From the NCBI GenBank assembly GCA_928724745.1, contig CAKMXJ010000004.1:1168323-1232322 (forward strand): DNA of 64,000 nt, given 5' to 3'. The notes beneath the pieces are model-generated. The model was not told the origin of the DNA. It did no database searches and saw only the letters and a program-made list of their open reading frames with translations. Below, in pieces: positions 1 through 14,300 of this stretch. The position numbers and the translations under genes are program-made. Positions within the stretch are counted from its first letter, which is position 1. The number at the start of each line of letters is the position of its first letter. Source of the stretch: Anthracocystis setariae. Lineage: Eukaryota > Basidiomycota > Ustilaginomycetes > Ustilaginales > Ustilaginaceae.

Positions 1-1602
1 GATCCGATTGCGAGCGTCTTGCGAAAGTGAAATGAAGGCGAAGGGAAGCTCACCCGCCGCTTCATCTTGGACTCCAATCACACCGCAATCCGAAACGTCC
101 GGATGATCAAGCAAGAATCCTTCCAATTCAGCCGGTGCAACTTGGAAACCTTTCACTTTGATGAGCTCCTTGAGACGATCGATGAAGAAGACGTCACCCT
201 GTTTGCTGATCTTGACCTCGTCTCCACTCCTGAGCCAGCCACCGGGCAAGAACGTCTCTCTAGTCGCCTGCTCGTTGTTGGTGTACCCAAGTGTGATTTG
301 AGGTCCTCGAAGCCAAAGTTCACCGAGCTCATCGTAGCCCAGTTCCTTGCCTTCCGAGTTGACCACTTTGGCTTCAGTGTTGGAAATGAGTCGACCCGCC
401 GAGCCCATCACAGCACGCTCGCCGACGGGGAACATGGTAGTAACCGAACAGGTTTCGGTCATGCCTGATCCCTGTCCCCAGTCGAGCTGGGGGAAGATCT
501 TGGTGAATTGCCTGCTCAAGTCATCTGACAAGGGTGCAGCTCCGACCATGGCAAAGCGACCGATCTTGCGAAGCTCATCGAGGTAGGGTGTAACGCTTGG
601 ATCCTTGCAGAAGAGCACGACCTGTGGAGGAACCAACCACCACACGCTGATGTTATACTTCAGGATCGTCTTGATCATGGGTTCGATGCCACGGAACTTG
701 CTCAGCACCACGTTGCAGATGCCAGCAAAGAAGACGAAATGCGTAAGAGTCGACAGACCGTAGATATGAGCTTGCGGAAGCACGCCGAGGGAGACATCCT
801 TTCCAGGACAGAAGCGACCTGGAGCGCTGATGGTGTTGCCTACTTTGTTGTGCGCCATGGTCTGCAAAGCGTTCGACGTGACTGCGTAATGCTGGATGGC
901 GACACCCTTTGGCAGACCTGTGGTGCCAGACGAGAAGGACAAGAAAGCGATCTTTTTGTGACCTTGGCCAGGCTGAAGCTTGTGTCGAGTCGAGTCAAGA
1001 ATGGCTTGACCTTTGGCTTTGATGATATCACGACCTTCCTCGATCAAACCGGCGATGGTCCAGGCACCCTTGGTCTTACGCTGCACCCGACCATAGTTGG
1101 ATTCCGAATACTTGTGCACAGTGTTTGGTTCTTGAATGACTACAACGCGATCTTTGGGGATGTTAGCGATCTTTGCAGCCTCGAACCCGTTCTGGAGCGA
1201 AACAGGGTCCTCGCTTACAAACAAGAGTTTTGAGTCTGAAGCTTGGAGCTGGAAAGCAAGTTCTTTTGCTAGAAAGGCGGGATTGGCAGGTGAGATTGTG
1301 CCACCAAGACGATGCGTTGCCCAGACGGCGATGGGGAAATAGACGCTGTTGGTGGCATAGACTCCGGCGCGGGTATCTGGCTGGATTCCACATCTTTCGG
1401 CTAGTGCTACCGAAAGCAGGTCGGTTTTTTCCTTGGCTTCCTCAAAGTTCCAGCGTTGACCGGTTTCCTCGTCGATGAAGAGGGGAAGACCTGTGTTGCG
1501 AAGGTCTGGTCGACTCGGTGGGAAGTACTCGTACATGCATCCGTAAACGTCGAGATCATCCGGCAGCTCGTTGACGGGGTCAGACGCCGAGGTGAATATC
1601 AT
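1..1602 (-). CDS. 4-coumarate-CoA-ligase-like acyl-CoA synthetase (partial)
   Basis: Adenylate-forming enzyme that would activate an aryl or fatty carboxylic acid to its AMP ester and then its CoA thioester. The minus-strand frame is open from the ATG at 1602 to the left edge (534 codons) with no stop, so the C-terminus, including the usual catalytic lysine, lies outside the window. The AMP-binding signature SSGTTGLPKG is near residue 223 and the hinge and C-terminal-domain motif GDVFFIDRLKELIKVKGFQV is near residues 470-490, followed by AELE. Members of the family are about 550-580 residues, so 20-50 are missing. It is transcribed away from the flavin monooxygenase at 3627 across a 2-kb shared upstream region. 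Substrate cannot be read from sequence. Peroxisomal targeting cannot be judged because the C-terminus is absent. Confidence 0.9.
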   Translation of the reverse strand, partial: MIFTSASDPVNELPDDLDVYGCMYEYFPPSRPDLRNTGLPLFIDEETGQRWNFEEAKEKTDLLSVALAERCGIQPDTRAGVYATNSVYFPIAVWATHRLGGTISPANPAFLAKELAFQLQASDSKLLFVSEDPVSLQNGFEAAKIANIPKDRVVVIQEPNTVHKYSESNYGRVQRKTKGAWTIAGLIEEGRDIIKAKGQAILDSTRHKLQPGQGHKKIAFLSFSSGTTGLPKGVAIQHYAVTSNALQTMAHNKVGNTISAPGRFCPGKDVSLGVLPQAHIYGLSTLTHFVFFAGICNVVLSKFRGIEPMIKTILKYNISVWWLVPPQVVLFCKDPSVTPYLDELRKIGRFAMVGAAPLSDDLSRQFTKIFPQLDWGQGSGMTETCSVTTMFPVGERAVMGSAGRLISNTEAKVVNSEGKELGYDELGELWLRGPQITLGYTNNEQATRETFLPGGWLRSGDEVKISKQGDVFFIDRLKELIKVKGFQVAPAELEGFLLDHPDVSDCGVIGVQDEAAGELPFAFISLSQDARNRI

Positions 1603-5365
<3,763 letters not shown>

Positions 5366-5510
5366 GCTCAACGATGTACTCATTCACTTCCTGTATAGCT
5401 CATAAACCTTGAATGCGATTGAGAATGTAAACGAAATGTCCGATGCATTGCTGCCCGCAAGACTACATCAAGATGCCGATATGGGTTCCCCCGAGCGCGC
5501 CTGCTAATGA

Positions 5511-7250
5511 TCAGCAACCCTGTAGCCTGTTCTTGGGAATCTTAGATTTGGGGTACTCGGTGATGTTGCGATTGTAGTATATATCCTTGTTGTTCTCGAT
5601 GTAGTCGTATGTCGGACGATTGGCTGGGTCGCAACCGACTCGATCCGGTTGACCATCACGTTGGTACACGCGCACGTAGTCGATATACATATGGGCTGGG
5701 AAGACGAGATTGTCAAAGTCGGGGACCTGGAATGACTCCGAGATGGCCACATTGAGGATAATACCCATCGGTTCCACCGGGACGAGGCGCTGGGAAACGT
5801 CGAGCTCAGGGACGGGGCCTATGGCTTTACCGAAAAGCGTCCACGTGGGTCGACCGTCCATGTACCAAGTGACGTTGGCTTGGCCGTTTTCGTTCCAGTC
5901 TGGCGCGTACTCTAGACCAAAAGTGACGTATCTTCCACCTGGTGTGCGCTCGTATGCGATATCAGGAACTTGAGATAGAGCAGAGATAGCCTCTTGAATC
6001 GCACCACCTTTGTAATCGTTCAACTGCGTGTTGGCGTCCCAAATGCGAATATCACCGTTGGTCGTGCTGTTGCCGTAGAAGTAATCGACATCGAACGGCG
6101 CCATCTGAAGCGACTGCGACGTCTCTCCGTGTCCGCCAGCGACATTGATCTTGGCTTCGAGGATATCGAGTTCTGGCGCGGATCGAGCAACACCACGGTT
6201 GGGTCCAGGATGTTCGGTTCCTGGACAATTGCACGAAGTGAAACGCATGCCCGGTAGCCACGAAAGCTCATTGTTATAGCCTTGCGAAAAGAGCCCGCGT
6301 GCATCGAGCGCTTTGGCTGGGCCTGTGCCGTTGACCCAAGTCTGGTTGGGCAGCGCCCCCGTATCGCAGGCATTGTAGGAGTAGGGCCACATGCCTTCAT
6401 TGGTAGCACCGTATCCAGGTCGACCGAGGTTTCCCTGCGTCCACATACCCGGCCACAAACCAGGGACGGTATTAGAACCTGGAAGTCGCGCGGAGATCTC
6501 GTAATACGCGCCTTGAAAGCACACCTTGTTCCAGGATTGCACCATGCCAGAGCGGAAATTCTTGTTGTTGGTTTCGCGTTCTTCGACCGAGATGACCAGA
6601 GCGCCACCAGTGGTGTTGACGGCTTCGGGAGAGTACCACTCGTAGTCACCTGTTCCCCAGTACCAGAGATCCACAGCTTCCCAGTAAGGATCATCACCGG
6701 GCCAAAACGATCGGCCCTCTTCGTTGAATTCGTCGGAGAAGACCAGATGCCAATCGCTCCCATCGACAGGAGATTTGTGTGCGTATGCAGATTGTGGAGT
6801 GTCAGGATCGATTAGCCCGCGTTGGGTTAGCGTAGTGAGGCGCTGCGGAGACTTCGGGAATACCACGATGGAGTCAAACTTTTTGCTGAGCACCACTAAC
6901 AGAGGGTAGCCCAAGAACAGCGCAAGAAGACCCAGGGTTAGAAAGAGCAGAGTGATGACATTGAGAAGACCTCGTGCAGAGATGCATGAGACAGCGTGTC
7001 GATCGAGGCCCCGGTCGCTATACATGTAGTCATCCTCATCTTCTTCATCGGTAATTAAAGGAGCTGCAAATGCCAGCTTGGCGCTGTCGTCTCGAGAATG
7101 CATGTAGCCTCCTTTTACTCCAGGCATGGTGTAGTATTTTTGGGAAGATGAGCTGCTACTTGAGTCGGTGCCCTGGTTGGAAGGCAACGAAGATGTCAGG
7201 CTCGATGGGTTCTGTGCCCTTTGATAGGCTACCCCAGATCTGCTCGCCAT
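5511..7250 (-). CDS. KRE6/SKN1 family beta-1,6-glucan synthesis protein (GH16), copy 1
   Basis: Type II membrane protein of the KRE6/SKN1 family, required in yeast for beta-1,6-glucan assembly in the secretory pathway. 579 residues from the ATG at 7250; the frame is open upstream to 7283 but without another ATG. A Ser-rich cytosolic tail is followed by one membrane segment at about 95-121 (ending FLGYPLLVVL), then a lumenal GH16 domain. The GH16 catalytic pattern ExDxxE is present as ELDILE at about 360-365. Conserved family runs include FSDEFN, GDDPYWEAVDLW, EWYSPEAVNTT and the cysteine-rich CNCPGTEHPGPN. Asn-X-Ser/Thr sites are common, as expected for an ER/Golgi protein. The ROT1-like gene at 8587 diverges from it. 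Two further paralogues lie at 9617 and 15379. Confidence 0.93.
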   Translation of the reverse strand: MASRSGVAYQRAQNPSSLTSSLPSNQGTDSSSSSSSQKYYTMPGVKGGYMHSRDDSAKLAFAAPLITDEEDEDDYMYSDRGLDRHAVSCISARGLLNVITLLFLTLGLLALFLGYPLLVVLSKKFDSIVVFPKSPQRLTTLTQRGLIDPDTPQSAYAHKSPVDGSDWHLVFSDEFNEEGRSFWPGDDPYWEAVDLWYWGTGDYEWYSPEAVNTTGGALVISVEERETNNKNFRSGMVQSWNKVCFQGAYYEISARLPGSNTVPGLWPGMWTQGNLGRPGYGATNEGMWPYSYNACDTGALPNQTWVNGTGPAKALDARGLFSQGYNNELSWLPGMRFTSCNCPGTEHPGPNRGVARSAPELDILEAKINVAGGHGETSQSLQMAPFDVDYFYGNSTTNGDIRIWDANTQLNDYKGGAIQEAISALSQVPDIAYERTPGGRYVTFGLEYAPDWNENGQANVTWYMDGRPTWTLFGKAIGPVPELDVSQRLVPVEPMGIILNVAISESFQVPDFDNLVFPAHMYIDYVRVYQRDGQPDRVGCDPANRPTYDYIENNKDIYYNRNITEYPKSKIPKNRLQGC

Positions 7251-8586
7251 TGTAGTATTGAAGCTCTGTGGTACCGAGCGCAACGACCTATCGGAAGTGA
7301 TCGAGTATGAAGATATGCGTTGAGATGATTCGATCGGACGGTGCTCTTGATGGTATTAAGGGAAGAGCAACACCCTAGTTCGCCAGATTGTTGATTGGGA
7401 CAGGCACTGTTCAGATGAGTGAGCTGCGTGAGCTTCGGATCAAACCTTTGTTCCCGTAGCTGCTCAGCAGGTCGGAAGACGTCGATGCTTGAAAGTCACC
7501 GAAGGACAGGATCGACGAGGGGTAAGGAAAAGTCTTGGCCTACTTTGATATGTACAGTGCTTTGCCTTGGCTTGCTTTCTTGTTGGCGACTCATGGTGAA
7601 GCACTTCGTGCAGGTCTGTCAATTGCCACAGCATACAATCCCTCTATGATTACGCCTCTTTTCCAACCATCTTCTTCATGGATTCTGTGGCTTTGTACCT
7701 ATGAATCGGAAGTCCCTATCGCGTACAGCCCGAGACCATCCGATTCTGAATGCTATGTGCTTGGTAGCAGCCTAGTTGACGCCGGGTCGATCCACTTGCA
7801 CTACAGGTCAGATCCTGGCTCTATCAAGACGAACTTGAAAATGCCAAGCAAAGTTCCGTCTGGTGCCAAGACAGGTGTCAGTAGTCAGGCCAGGCACACC
7901 TCGTTGCAGAGTGGAGGTCGTAGAAATCAGCCAGCATCGCCGCTGGTTCTTGGCAGCAGCAAGGCAAAGTGGGCGCTAACCGACGCGCCTGGCTGAAATT
8001 GACAGGTCAAAAAAAAAAAAAAAAAAAAAGGTCAGCAGAAGCAAGCAGCCAGTTGGCAAGTCGGCCGCTCCGGATGAGCTGCGGATGCGAAGAACGCCAA
8101 GAACCTTGGTTTCCACCACGCCTCCTTTGCCAATGCGGAACATCCGTTCGCTAGGTTCTTCACCACTCGACATGGAACTGGGAGCTGTATTGATGGGTCA
8201 GCCGAGGGACGTCATGCTCGAGTGGATTGACCCTGATCCCTGGGAAGTGTTCTTCGCGAGGTAGTTGGAAATCACCATGTTCGGCGTCTCCGATTGCATG
8301 ACTTTGCAACATCGAAGATGCTGTGACAGCATTGATCATCAGATTCACCGCTTTAGAGGAGTGAATTCCTACGTCGTCGCCCCTATCAGCCTCGCAAGCC
8401 ATAACCTCGAGCCTCGTTCTTGATCGCCACTATGTTCTTGCCCACCATCTCCACCTTTTCCGCCACACGTTCTCCTTAAGACAGGTATCACTGGCATCGT
8501 TGCACCGCTCCTTCGTCACGTTTTCTTATTCAGCAACACCATCCTCTTTCTAGCGCTTCAATCTGCTTGTTTCGAGATCAATACGT
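7251..8586. other. divergent intergenic region with poly-A tract
   Basis: About 1.3 kb between the start of KRE6-like copy 1 (minus) and the ROT1-like gene (plus). It contains an A homopolymer of roughly 21 bases at 8009-8029. Open frames are short and of unlikely composition. It should hold both promoters; no RNA gene is visible. Confidence 0.55.
8009..8029. repeat. poly-A homopolymer
   Basis: Uninterrupted A run of about 21 bases between the divergent KRE6-like and ROT1-like genes. Such tracts often exclude nucleosomes in fungal promoters; length in an assembly may be inaccurate. Confidence 0.85.
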
Positions 8587-9299
8587 ATGAAGATGGCTCG
8601 GGCGGTCAGGCTGTTGTTGGCATGCCTGTCATATTGTCTGATCTATAGCTGCAGCATTGTCAAGGCGGGTCGACAACGATATGCGATTCTACAAGCAGGA
8701 GATGAGCCCGTGCTACAAGGGACCTGGTCCACTGGCTCTGGACGGGTCACAACTGGATCGGTAAGTCATCAATGTTTTCAACACTGCATTCAACACTACA
8801 TCGACTAACACGAACCTTTTCTCCCCCTCTTGGACTATAGGACTTCTTCAACCCACGCACACGATCCTTCATCGCGCCGACCGTGCCCGGCTCCGCATAC
8901 AGCTTCACCCGAGACAACTATTTCGAGATGGCCAAATACCGCATCACCCCCAACCCACGCCAACCGGCCTGCATCCAAAGCCAGCTCATCTGGCAACACG
9001 GCACCTACACTCTGCACAGCAATGGGACACTCCATCTCCACCCGATCCCGCGCGAAGGCGCCCAGCTGCTCACCTCTAGCTGCCCTAACGGAAGCCAACC
9101 ACCAGAGGAGATGTACGATGTCGCCGAGGAATACACCCTCGTCGATACGTGGGCGGATATGCATCACGGTGTTTCAAGTTCCGCGCTGCGGCTTACCGAT
9201 GCGTGGGGCAATAGGTCGCCAAGTATGTGGAAGATCTTCGATCCGCCGATGATGCTCCCCACCGATCCAATGTATCTCGAGTACATCGGGATTCCGTAG
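8587..9299 (+). CDS. ROT1-like ER protein (two exons)
   Basis: Member of the ROT1 family: in yeast an essential ER chaperone whose loss lowers cell-wall beta-1,6-glucan. Exons are 8587-8760 and 8841-9299 (210 residues); donor GTAAGT at 8761, acceptor CTATAG at 8840, phase 0. A hydrophobic stretch at residues 6-25 reads as a signal peptide. Family runs are clear: QGTWSTGSG, the aromatic SYSFT/AYSFTRDNYFE region, QLIWQHGTYTLHSNGTL and the closing PPMMLPTDPMYL. The yeast protein has a C-terminal membrane segment; here the reading frame stops right after YLEYIGIP, so either this form is soluble and lumenal or a last exon has been missed. It lies between two KRE6/SKN1-like genes, which fits a shared role in beta-1,6-glucan formation. 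Confidence 0.82.
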
Positions 9300-9616
9300 A
9301 CTAGCTTTCGAGCACGAATACCTCAAATGAACGGACAATAATTTGACTCAATCATCGCATCAACACTGTGTATGACCTGGAAATGTCCAGAGTGCAGCAG
9401 AGATTGAAATGAAATCTCTCCATTGATTGCGAGTGCGTGCGACGAGCTGGGAGCTAAAAGTACATGAAAGAGGATGATGCGAACTAAAAGAATGCTGGGG
9501 AACTTTCCTTGACGAGCGAACAGCAAGAAGGAGCATGTGATACTGCCCTTGCTTCGAGCCATACCTTTCCCGGACCCGGACGTAAGTGATGAGCTGTCGT
9601 CTAGAGACGCACATGC
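9300..9616. other. convergent 3' intergenic
   Basis: 317 bases between the stops of the ROT1-like gene (plus) and KRE6-like copy 2 (minus). Nothing beyond expected 3' untranslated sequence is seen. Confidence 0.6.
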
Positions 9617-11335
9617 TTAGCAGCCTTGAATCGTGTTCTTGGGCCACTGATACTTGTCCCTCGGGAACATGGTGAGGTTATTGTTGTAGTATAGATCTGG
9701 ATGTTTATTGATAAAGTCGGCAGTTGGGTGGTCGGCTGGGTCGCACGAGATCAGATCGGACTGACCATCTTTCTGGTAAACTCGGACGTAATCGATCGCC
9801 ATAAACGCCGGGAACGATATACCCCCTGGGCCGAAATTGACCGGCTGGAAACTGCTCGAGATGGCCAAGTTCATGACAATAGCCATGGGCTCAACGGGAA
9901 TAATCCTCTGACCGATGTCCAGCTTGGGACGAGCAGGGAATGCCTTGGGATTGACCGACCACGACGGCTTACCATCGACGTACCAGGTCATGTAACCGCT
10001 GCCGTCGTAGTTGAAGTCAGGACTGAACTCGACGCCATACTTGACATAGTCGTTCTGCGTCAAGTTGAAGCCACGATCGGGTACCATGGTGACCGAAGAG
10101 ACCGCTTCCTGGATCTGACCTCCAGTGTACGTGTTGAACTCGGTAATGTCGCTGTTGTAGACGGTGGCATCGGCCGTTGAATTGCCCCATGCATAAGCGT
10201 CATCGAAAGGCGCGACTTGAAGGGATTGTGAGGCGTACGAATGTGTCTCGCCATTTCTGTACTGCACCTGGACCTCGAAGACATCGATTTCGGGAGAGGA
10301 TCGCCCGACGTTATTGTTGGGTCCCGGATGATCCTCGCCTGGACATGTGCACGACGAGTATCGCATACCAGGAAGATTCGAAAGCTCACCATTGAATGCA
10401 TAGGTACCAGTAGAGTGGATCGCGGCGTAAGGTCCAGTACCGTTGAGATATGTCTGGTTGGGAAGAATACCCGTGTCACACGAGTTGTAGGAGTAAGGCC
10501 AGGTCCCTTCGGTGGAACCAAGATATCCTGGACGACCCAAGTTGCCCATAAGCCAGACGGCAGGCCAGAATCCACTAGTGCTTGGGGAACCAGGCAATTT
10601 GACGTTGAACTCGATATAGCCACCCTGAAAGCAGAACTTGTTCCATGTCTGCACCATGCCCGAGCGGAAGTTCTTGTTGTGCAGCTCGAATTCTTCAATC
10701 GCAATCACCATGGCGCCGTTGGTAGTGTTGACGGCTTCGGGCGAATACCACTCGAAATCACCAGTGCCGGAATACCAGAGATCCACGGCTTCCCAGTAAG
10801 GGTCGTCACCAGGGTGAAAGGTCCTCCCATCGGTGTTGAATTCGTCACTGAATACGAGATGGTAGGAGGATTGATCGTAACCGCTTGTCCATTTCATCGC
10901 ACTTTGAGGAGTGTCAGGGTCGATGATCGAGGCAATGTCGAGCGCTGGAATCTGACCTGACCCGTTTGTGCCTCCGAGACCGAAGCCGCCAAAGGTCTTG
11001 TTATCGTACAAGCTTTTGACCTTGATGAGGACCGGGTATCCAAGGAAGAGCATCAAGAGGGCCAGGGCGAGGAAGAGCAGGGTGAGAATGTTGAGAAAGC
11101 CACGCAAGTTGCATCCACGCGAAGATTGGTCCCATTTGGTGTCGATGGTATGAAGGTAGTCATCCTCTTCCTCGGTCATGGTGTCGGCAGCCACTTGATA
11201 TTTAGCGGCTCCTGAAGGATTACCTCGATGCGCAAGGAGCTGGTCCCCATGGTAGGAGGAAGAGGCACCGAAGCTAGTAGAGAAACTAGATGGTGGGCTG
11301 ATCGAGTTTGTGCCAACGCCGTATGGGGAATTCAT
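9617..11335 (-). CDS. KRE6/SKN1 family beta-1,6-glucan synthesis protein (GH16), copy 2
   Basis: Second paralogue, 572 residues from the ATG at 11335 (the frame is open further upstream but lacks an ATG). Cytosolic tail with a Ser-rich part and an acidic TEEEDDYLH stretch, one membrane segment at about 80-104 (ending MLFLGYPVLIKV), then a lumenal GH16 domain. The catalytic pattern is EIDVFE at about 349-354, inside RSSPEIDVFEVQV. It shares with copy 1 the runs FSDEFN, GDDPYWEAVDLWY, EWYSPEAVNTT, RSGMVQ-WNK-CFQG and GNLGRPGY, so the two are recent relatives compared with copy 3. A 4-kb gap separates its start from the divergent third copy. Confidence 0.93.
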   Translation of the reverse strand: MNSPYGVGTNSISPPSSFSTSFGASSSYHGDQLLAHRGNPSGAAKYQVAADTMTEEEDDYLHTIDTKWDQSSRGCNLRGFLNILTLLFLALALLMLFLGYPVLIKVKSLYDNKTFGGFGLGGTNGSGQIPALDIASIIDPDTPQSAMKWTSGYDQSSYHLVFSDEFNTDGRTFHPGDDPYWEAVDLWYSGTGDFEWYSPEAVNTTNGAMVIAIEEFELHNKNFRSGMVQTWNKFCFQGGYIEFNVKLPGSPSTSGFWPAVWLMGNLGRPGYLGSTEGTWPYSYNSCDTGILPNQTYLNGTGPYAAIHSTGTYAFNGELSNLPGMRYSSCTCPGEDHPGPNNNVGRSSPEIDVFEVQVQYRNGETHSYASQSLQVAPFDDAYAWGNSTADATVYNSDITEFNTYTGGQIQEAVSSVTMVPDRGFNLTQNDYVKYGVEFSPDFNYDGSGYMTWYVDGKPSWSVNPKAFPARPKLDIGQRIIPVEPMAIVMNLAISSSFQPVNFGPGGISFPAFMAIDYVRVYQKDGQSDLISCDPADHPTADFINKHPDLYYNNNLTMFPRDKYQWPKNTIQGC

Positions 11336-14300
11336 GGTGAGAGCCAGAGCCTGCCTCGAGCGAGGTCGAACTGAGTTTGCTGGTTGGCTCTTGCTTTTGG
11401 GAATGGTTGAAGGTCTCAAGTGGACAATCAGGGAAGGAGAAGGTGAAGGAGGATATGAGTAAGGAGGTTGGTGATGGAGATGAGGTGGATAAGCTTCCGA
11501 ATCGATGAGGTGAAGGTGAGAAAGAGCAAAGAAGACTCGAGAGGTTGCGGTCCTTGGCTGAGCAAGGGAGGCAGGATAGGCTTGAGGGCTACCAAGCCCC
11601 TAACCGCAGCAAGTTGTTGTTGCACAATGCAGCAGTGTTACGCCTCGGTAGAGCATGGCTCAGGAGAAAGGTGGCGGCATGGTTGCATATGAGGATATGG
11701 CTCATCACGGCGTGAATTCGGGGTTCATGTGAACAATGATCAACGGCATGCGTGTGGGCGATTGAGGAAAGCGTGTGGGATGCGTGTATGTGTGCCGACA
11801 CGCAGCTAGAAAGCGAGCTACGAGTGTGATGAAGGCGAGCAGTGGTTCTTGGAATGCAAGCAAGCGAATCTATTCTGGCTGTAGCTGAGCGATGTCACCC
11901 TTGACTGCATGAAAGCTTGACACCCGGAGCTTGAGCGGCTAGCATGGTTACGGTTTACCACGGCTGCCTTGGGGTGACAAGGAGAGAAGCATGCGCAGAT
12001 TGCTGCGGTCTACTTTGGCGCAGGGATCTCCTTACGCTTAGGACTGTTTGTCTTCGGAGTGCTGGCACCCACCTTAAAACAGCGTTGGTATTTGCTTCGC
12101 CGGGACGGCATGCACGCCATAGTGATAACCAACGAGAATCACAGGAGGATGGTTTCGAGTGTTGTGCCTTGACGACATGATGCTGGCCAGGTTCAACACT
12201 TGAGAATAGGCCGGCAACATGCATGATGCACGCTCACGGCGCGACGTGAAGCACTTCTGTGTGTTACATGGTGTGTCTCTTTGCTCGCTGTCACTGTTGC
12301 TGTTCTCGGGAATTTTCTTTCATGGTCCAAGCGATTTGAGAAAGGGTCATCACGACCACGCTCTCTGTACACAGAATCCACGCATTTTGAAAGAATCGCA
12401 CCATCCATGGGAGGGTAACTGAATAGGGATGGATGGGACATCCAGGGGGAAAGGGGGTCTGTTTCGGCATGCAAGTGCAGCCGAGAAAGGATCTGCGCTT
12501 CTCTAGACGCCGCGAAAGAAGCGCGTACTGTATCAGCCGAGGGCTGTGCATATTTGTAGCTGGCGACAAGTGAAGACGATCTGCAGGGGATGATGTGGTG
12601 TGCTGTGGTGCTGTACTGAAGTTGGCCGTCGTCGAATTCTCCGAAATCCAAAAGAGTAATATGTATCGACACAGCAGCTGCACAGTTGCAAACATGATAA
12701 ATTGCCAGGATCGTACATTTCAAGCGCCCATACTGTAATGTGTATCTTGTGTACCGTACCGTACCGTACCGTACCGTACCTTGCGAACACCGATGCAGAG
12801 GTCGCGGAGAACCGCGATTGCGCAGATTTGGAAAGCATGCTGGAAAGATTTGTTGTACGAACCATGATTGGAGAAGAGAAGCACCACACTACTGTACTAC
12901 CTACTGTCTGCAAACAAAGTACGGTGCTCGCAGAAATTATGTCGAAACTTGGGCATGAAATTCACGCAAGTTGCCGCCGGTGGCAGCTAACAACAAGAGA
13001 CAAGGTTGGCTTGGATTTGACAATCGCTCACATTGATATGGTTCCAAGGTGTGGTTCGACCTTGCCTTGCGCTGGTTGCTCATCTGTTACAACATGCAGA
13101 GCTTAGCGGCCAAGGGAAGGCTTCAATCTCTAGCCAACACGCAACGCTGAGAACGCAGCGCTAGAAGAATAAGGTCGTGTGCCTTGACTGCTCACTGATG
13201 ATATTAATAGGCCCGTTGTTGGCTGTACTTGAGTGATCATGCACATATTCGATTGGGCGTGGGGCTCAACCTCAGGGGCAGGATCGGGCATCGGCATTTC
13301 AATGCACAAGGATTTGGCGAATCACGATTTGGCCTGCAAGATCGATTCGCATTGACGAAAAATTCCTTTTTTATATATATTAATAATGGCACAATTCAAC
13401 TTGAACCGGCGACAAAACTATGCAACATATGCATTGTGACGAGGTGGATGTGGCATGAAACGCACATGGCAAATCGAGACAGCAGCTGTGATTGAAATCC
13501 TTTGAATGGATCGGGTCATTTTTGGTTTGGGTCGGCCCATCAGATTCATTCAACGTCCGGATTCATCCTTGAATTCTTCTTTAGCCGTGACCAACATGAT
13601 GGCACCACAGTAAGCTCACTACAGTGCTACACAGTATGCAGAATCTGTGTTGGATTCTCGACAAAAAGTCTTGTCTCAAGGTTGCATGATTGCAGCAAGA
13701 CATCCTCACAATGTCGAACAGGAACAGGATCCCCCCCAAAATTGCGCTGATTTCGGATTGAAAGAGTCAGATCATTGATAGTACCGCGGCGGCTAAGTCG
13801 GATACCTAAACCACGGCACAAGCGCTGACTGACGAAATTGGGGGTGCACCATAGTGTTTCAGCGTTGTTTCAGTGCCGAACTTGACTGTACCTTTGCATT
13901 TTCGCTTAGCTCCGCTATGCAACCAGAAACCAAAAACATCATTTCACCGTCACGACCACACAAACCTCTCAGTCACCCACCCTTCCCTCTCACGCTTCTC
14001 ACTTGCGGCACCCCGCTCTCCTTTGTCACAAGCAACACCGTGGCTCTGCTGTTACAGTACACTCTTTTCGACTGTCCCTGTCCCTGTCCCTGCCACCAAT
14101 GACAGGATCTGAGTCTGAAATTCCAAAGTCAGCCTCGAGCATCCGGGCAAATCTTCTGGCTGAGTTGCCTTCTATCGAAAGTAACGTCGGTCGGTAACTA
14201 CAGAGTGTACCTTTTTTGGGGGGGCTGTCGAGCTGTGTTCGGTTGCTTCCGATCCACTGCGGTTGACAAGGCTGCTTGAACAAAATGCGGTCATGTTGTT

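Noticed and set aside
67..586. Plus-strand open frames in the first 1.6 kb
   Set aside because: They are antisense to the long minus-strand frame that encodes a clear adenylate-forming enzyme.
12193..12913. Overlapping minus-strand frames up to 176 codons
   Set aside because: Partly created by the (GTACC)6 repeat; several overlapping frames of similar weak quality and no family match.
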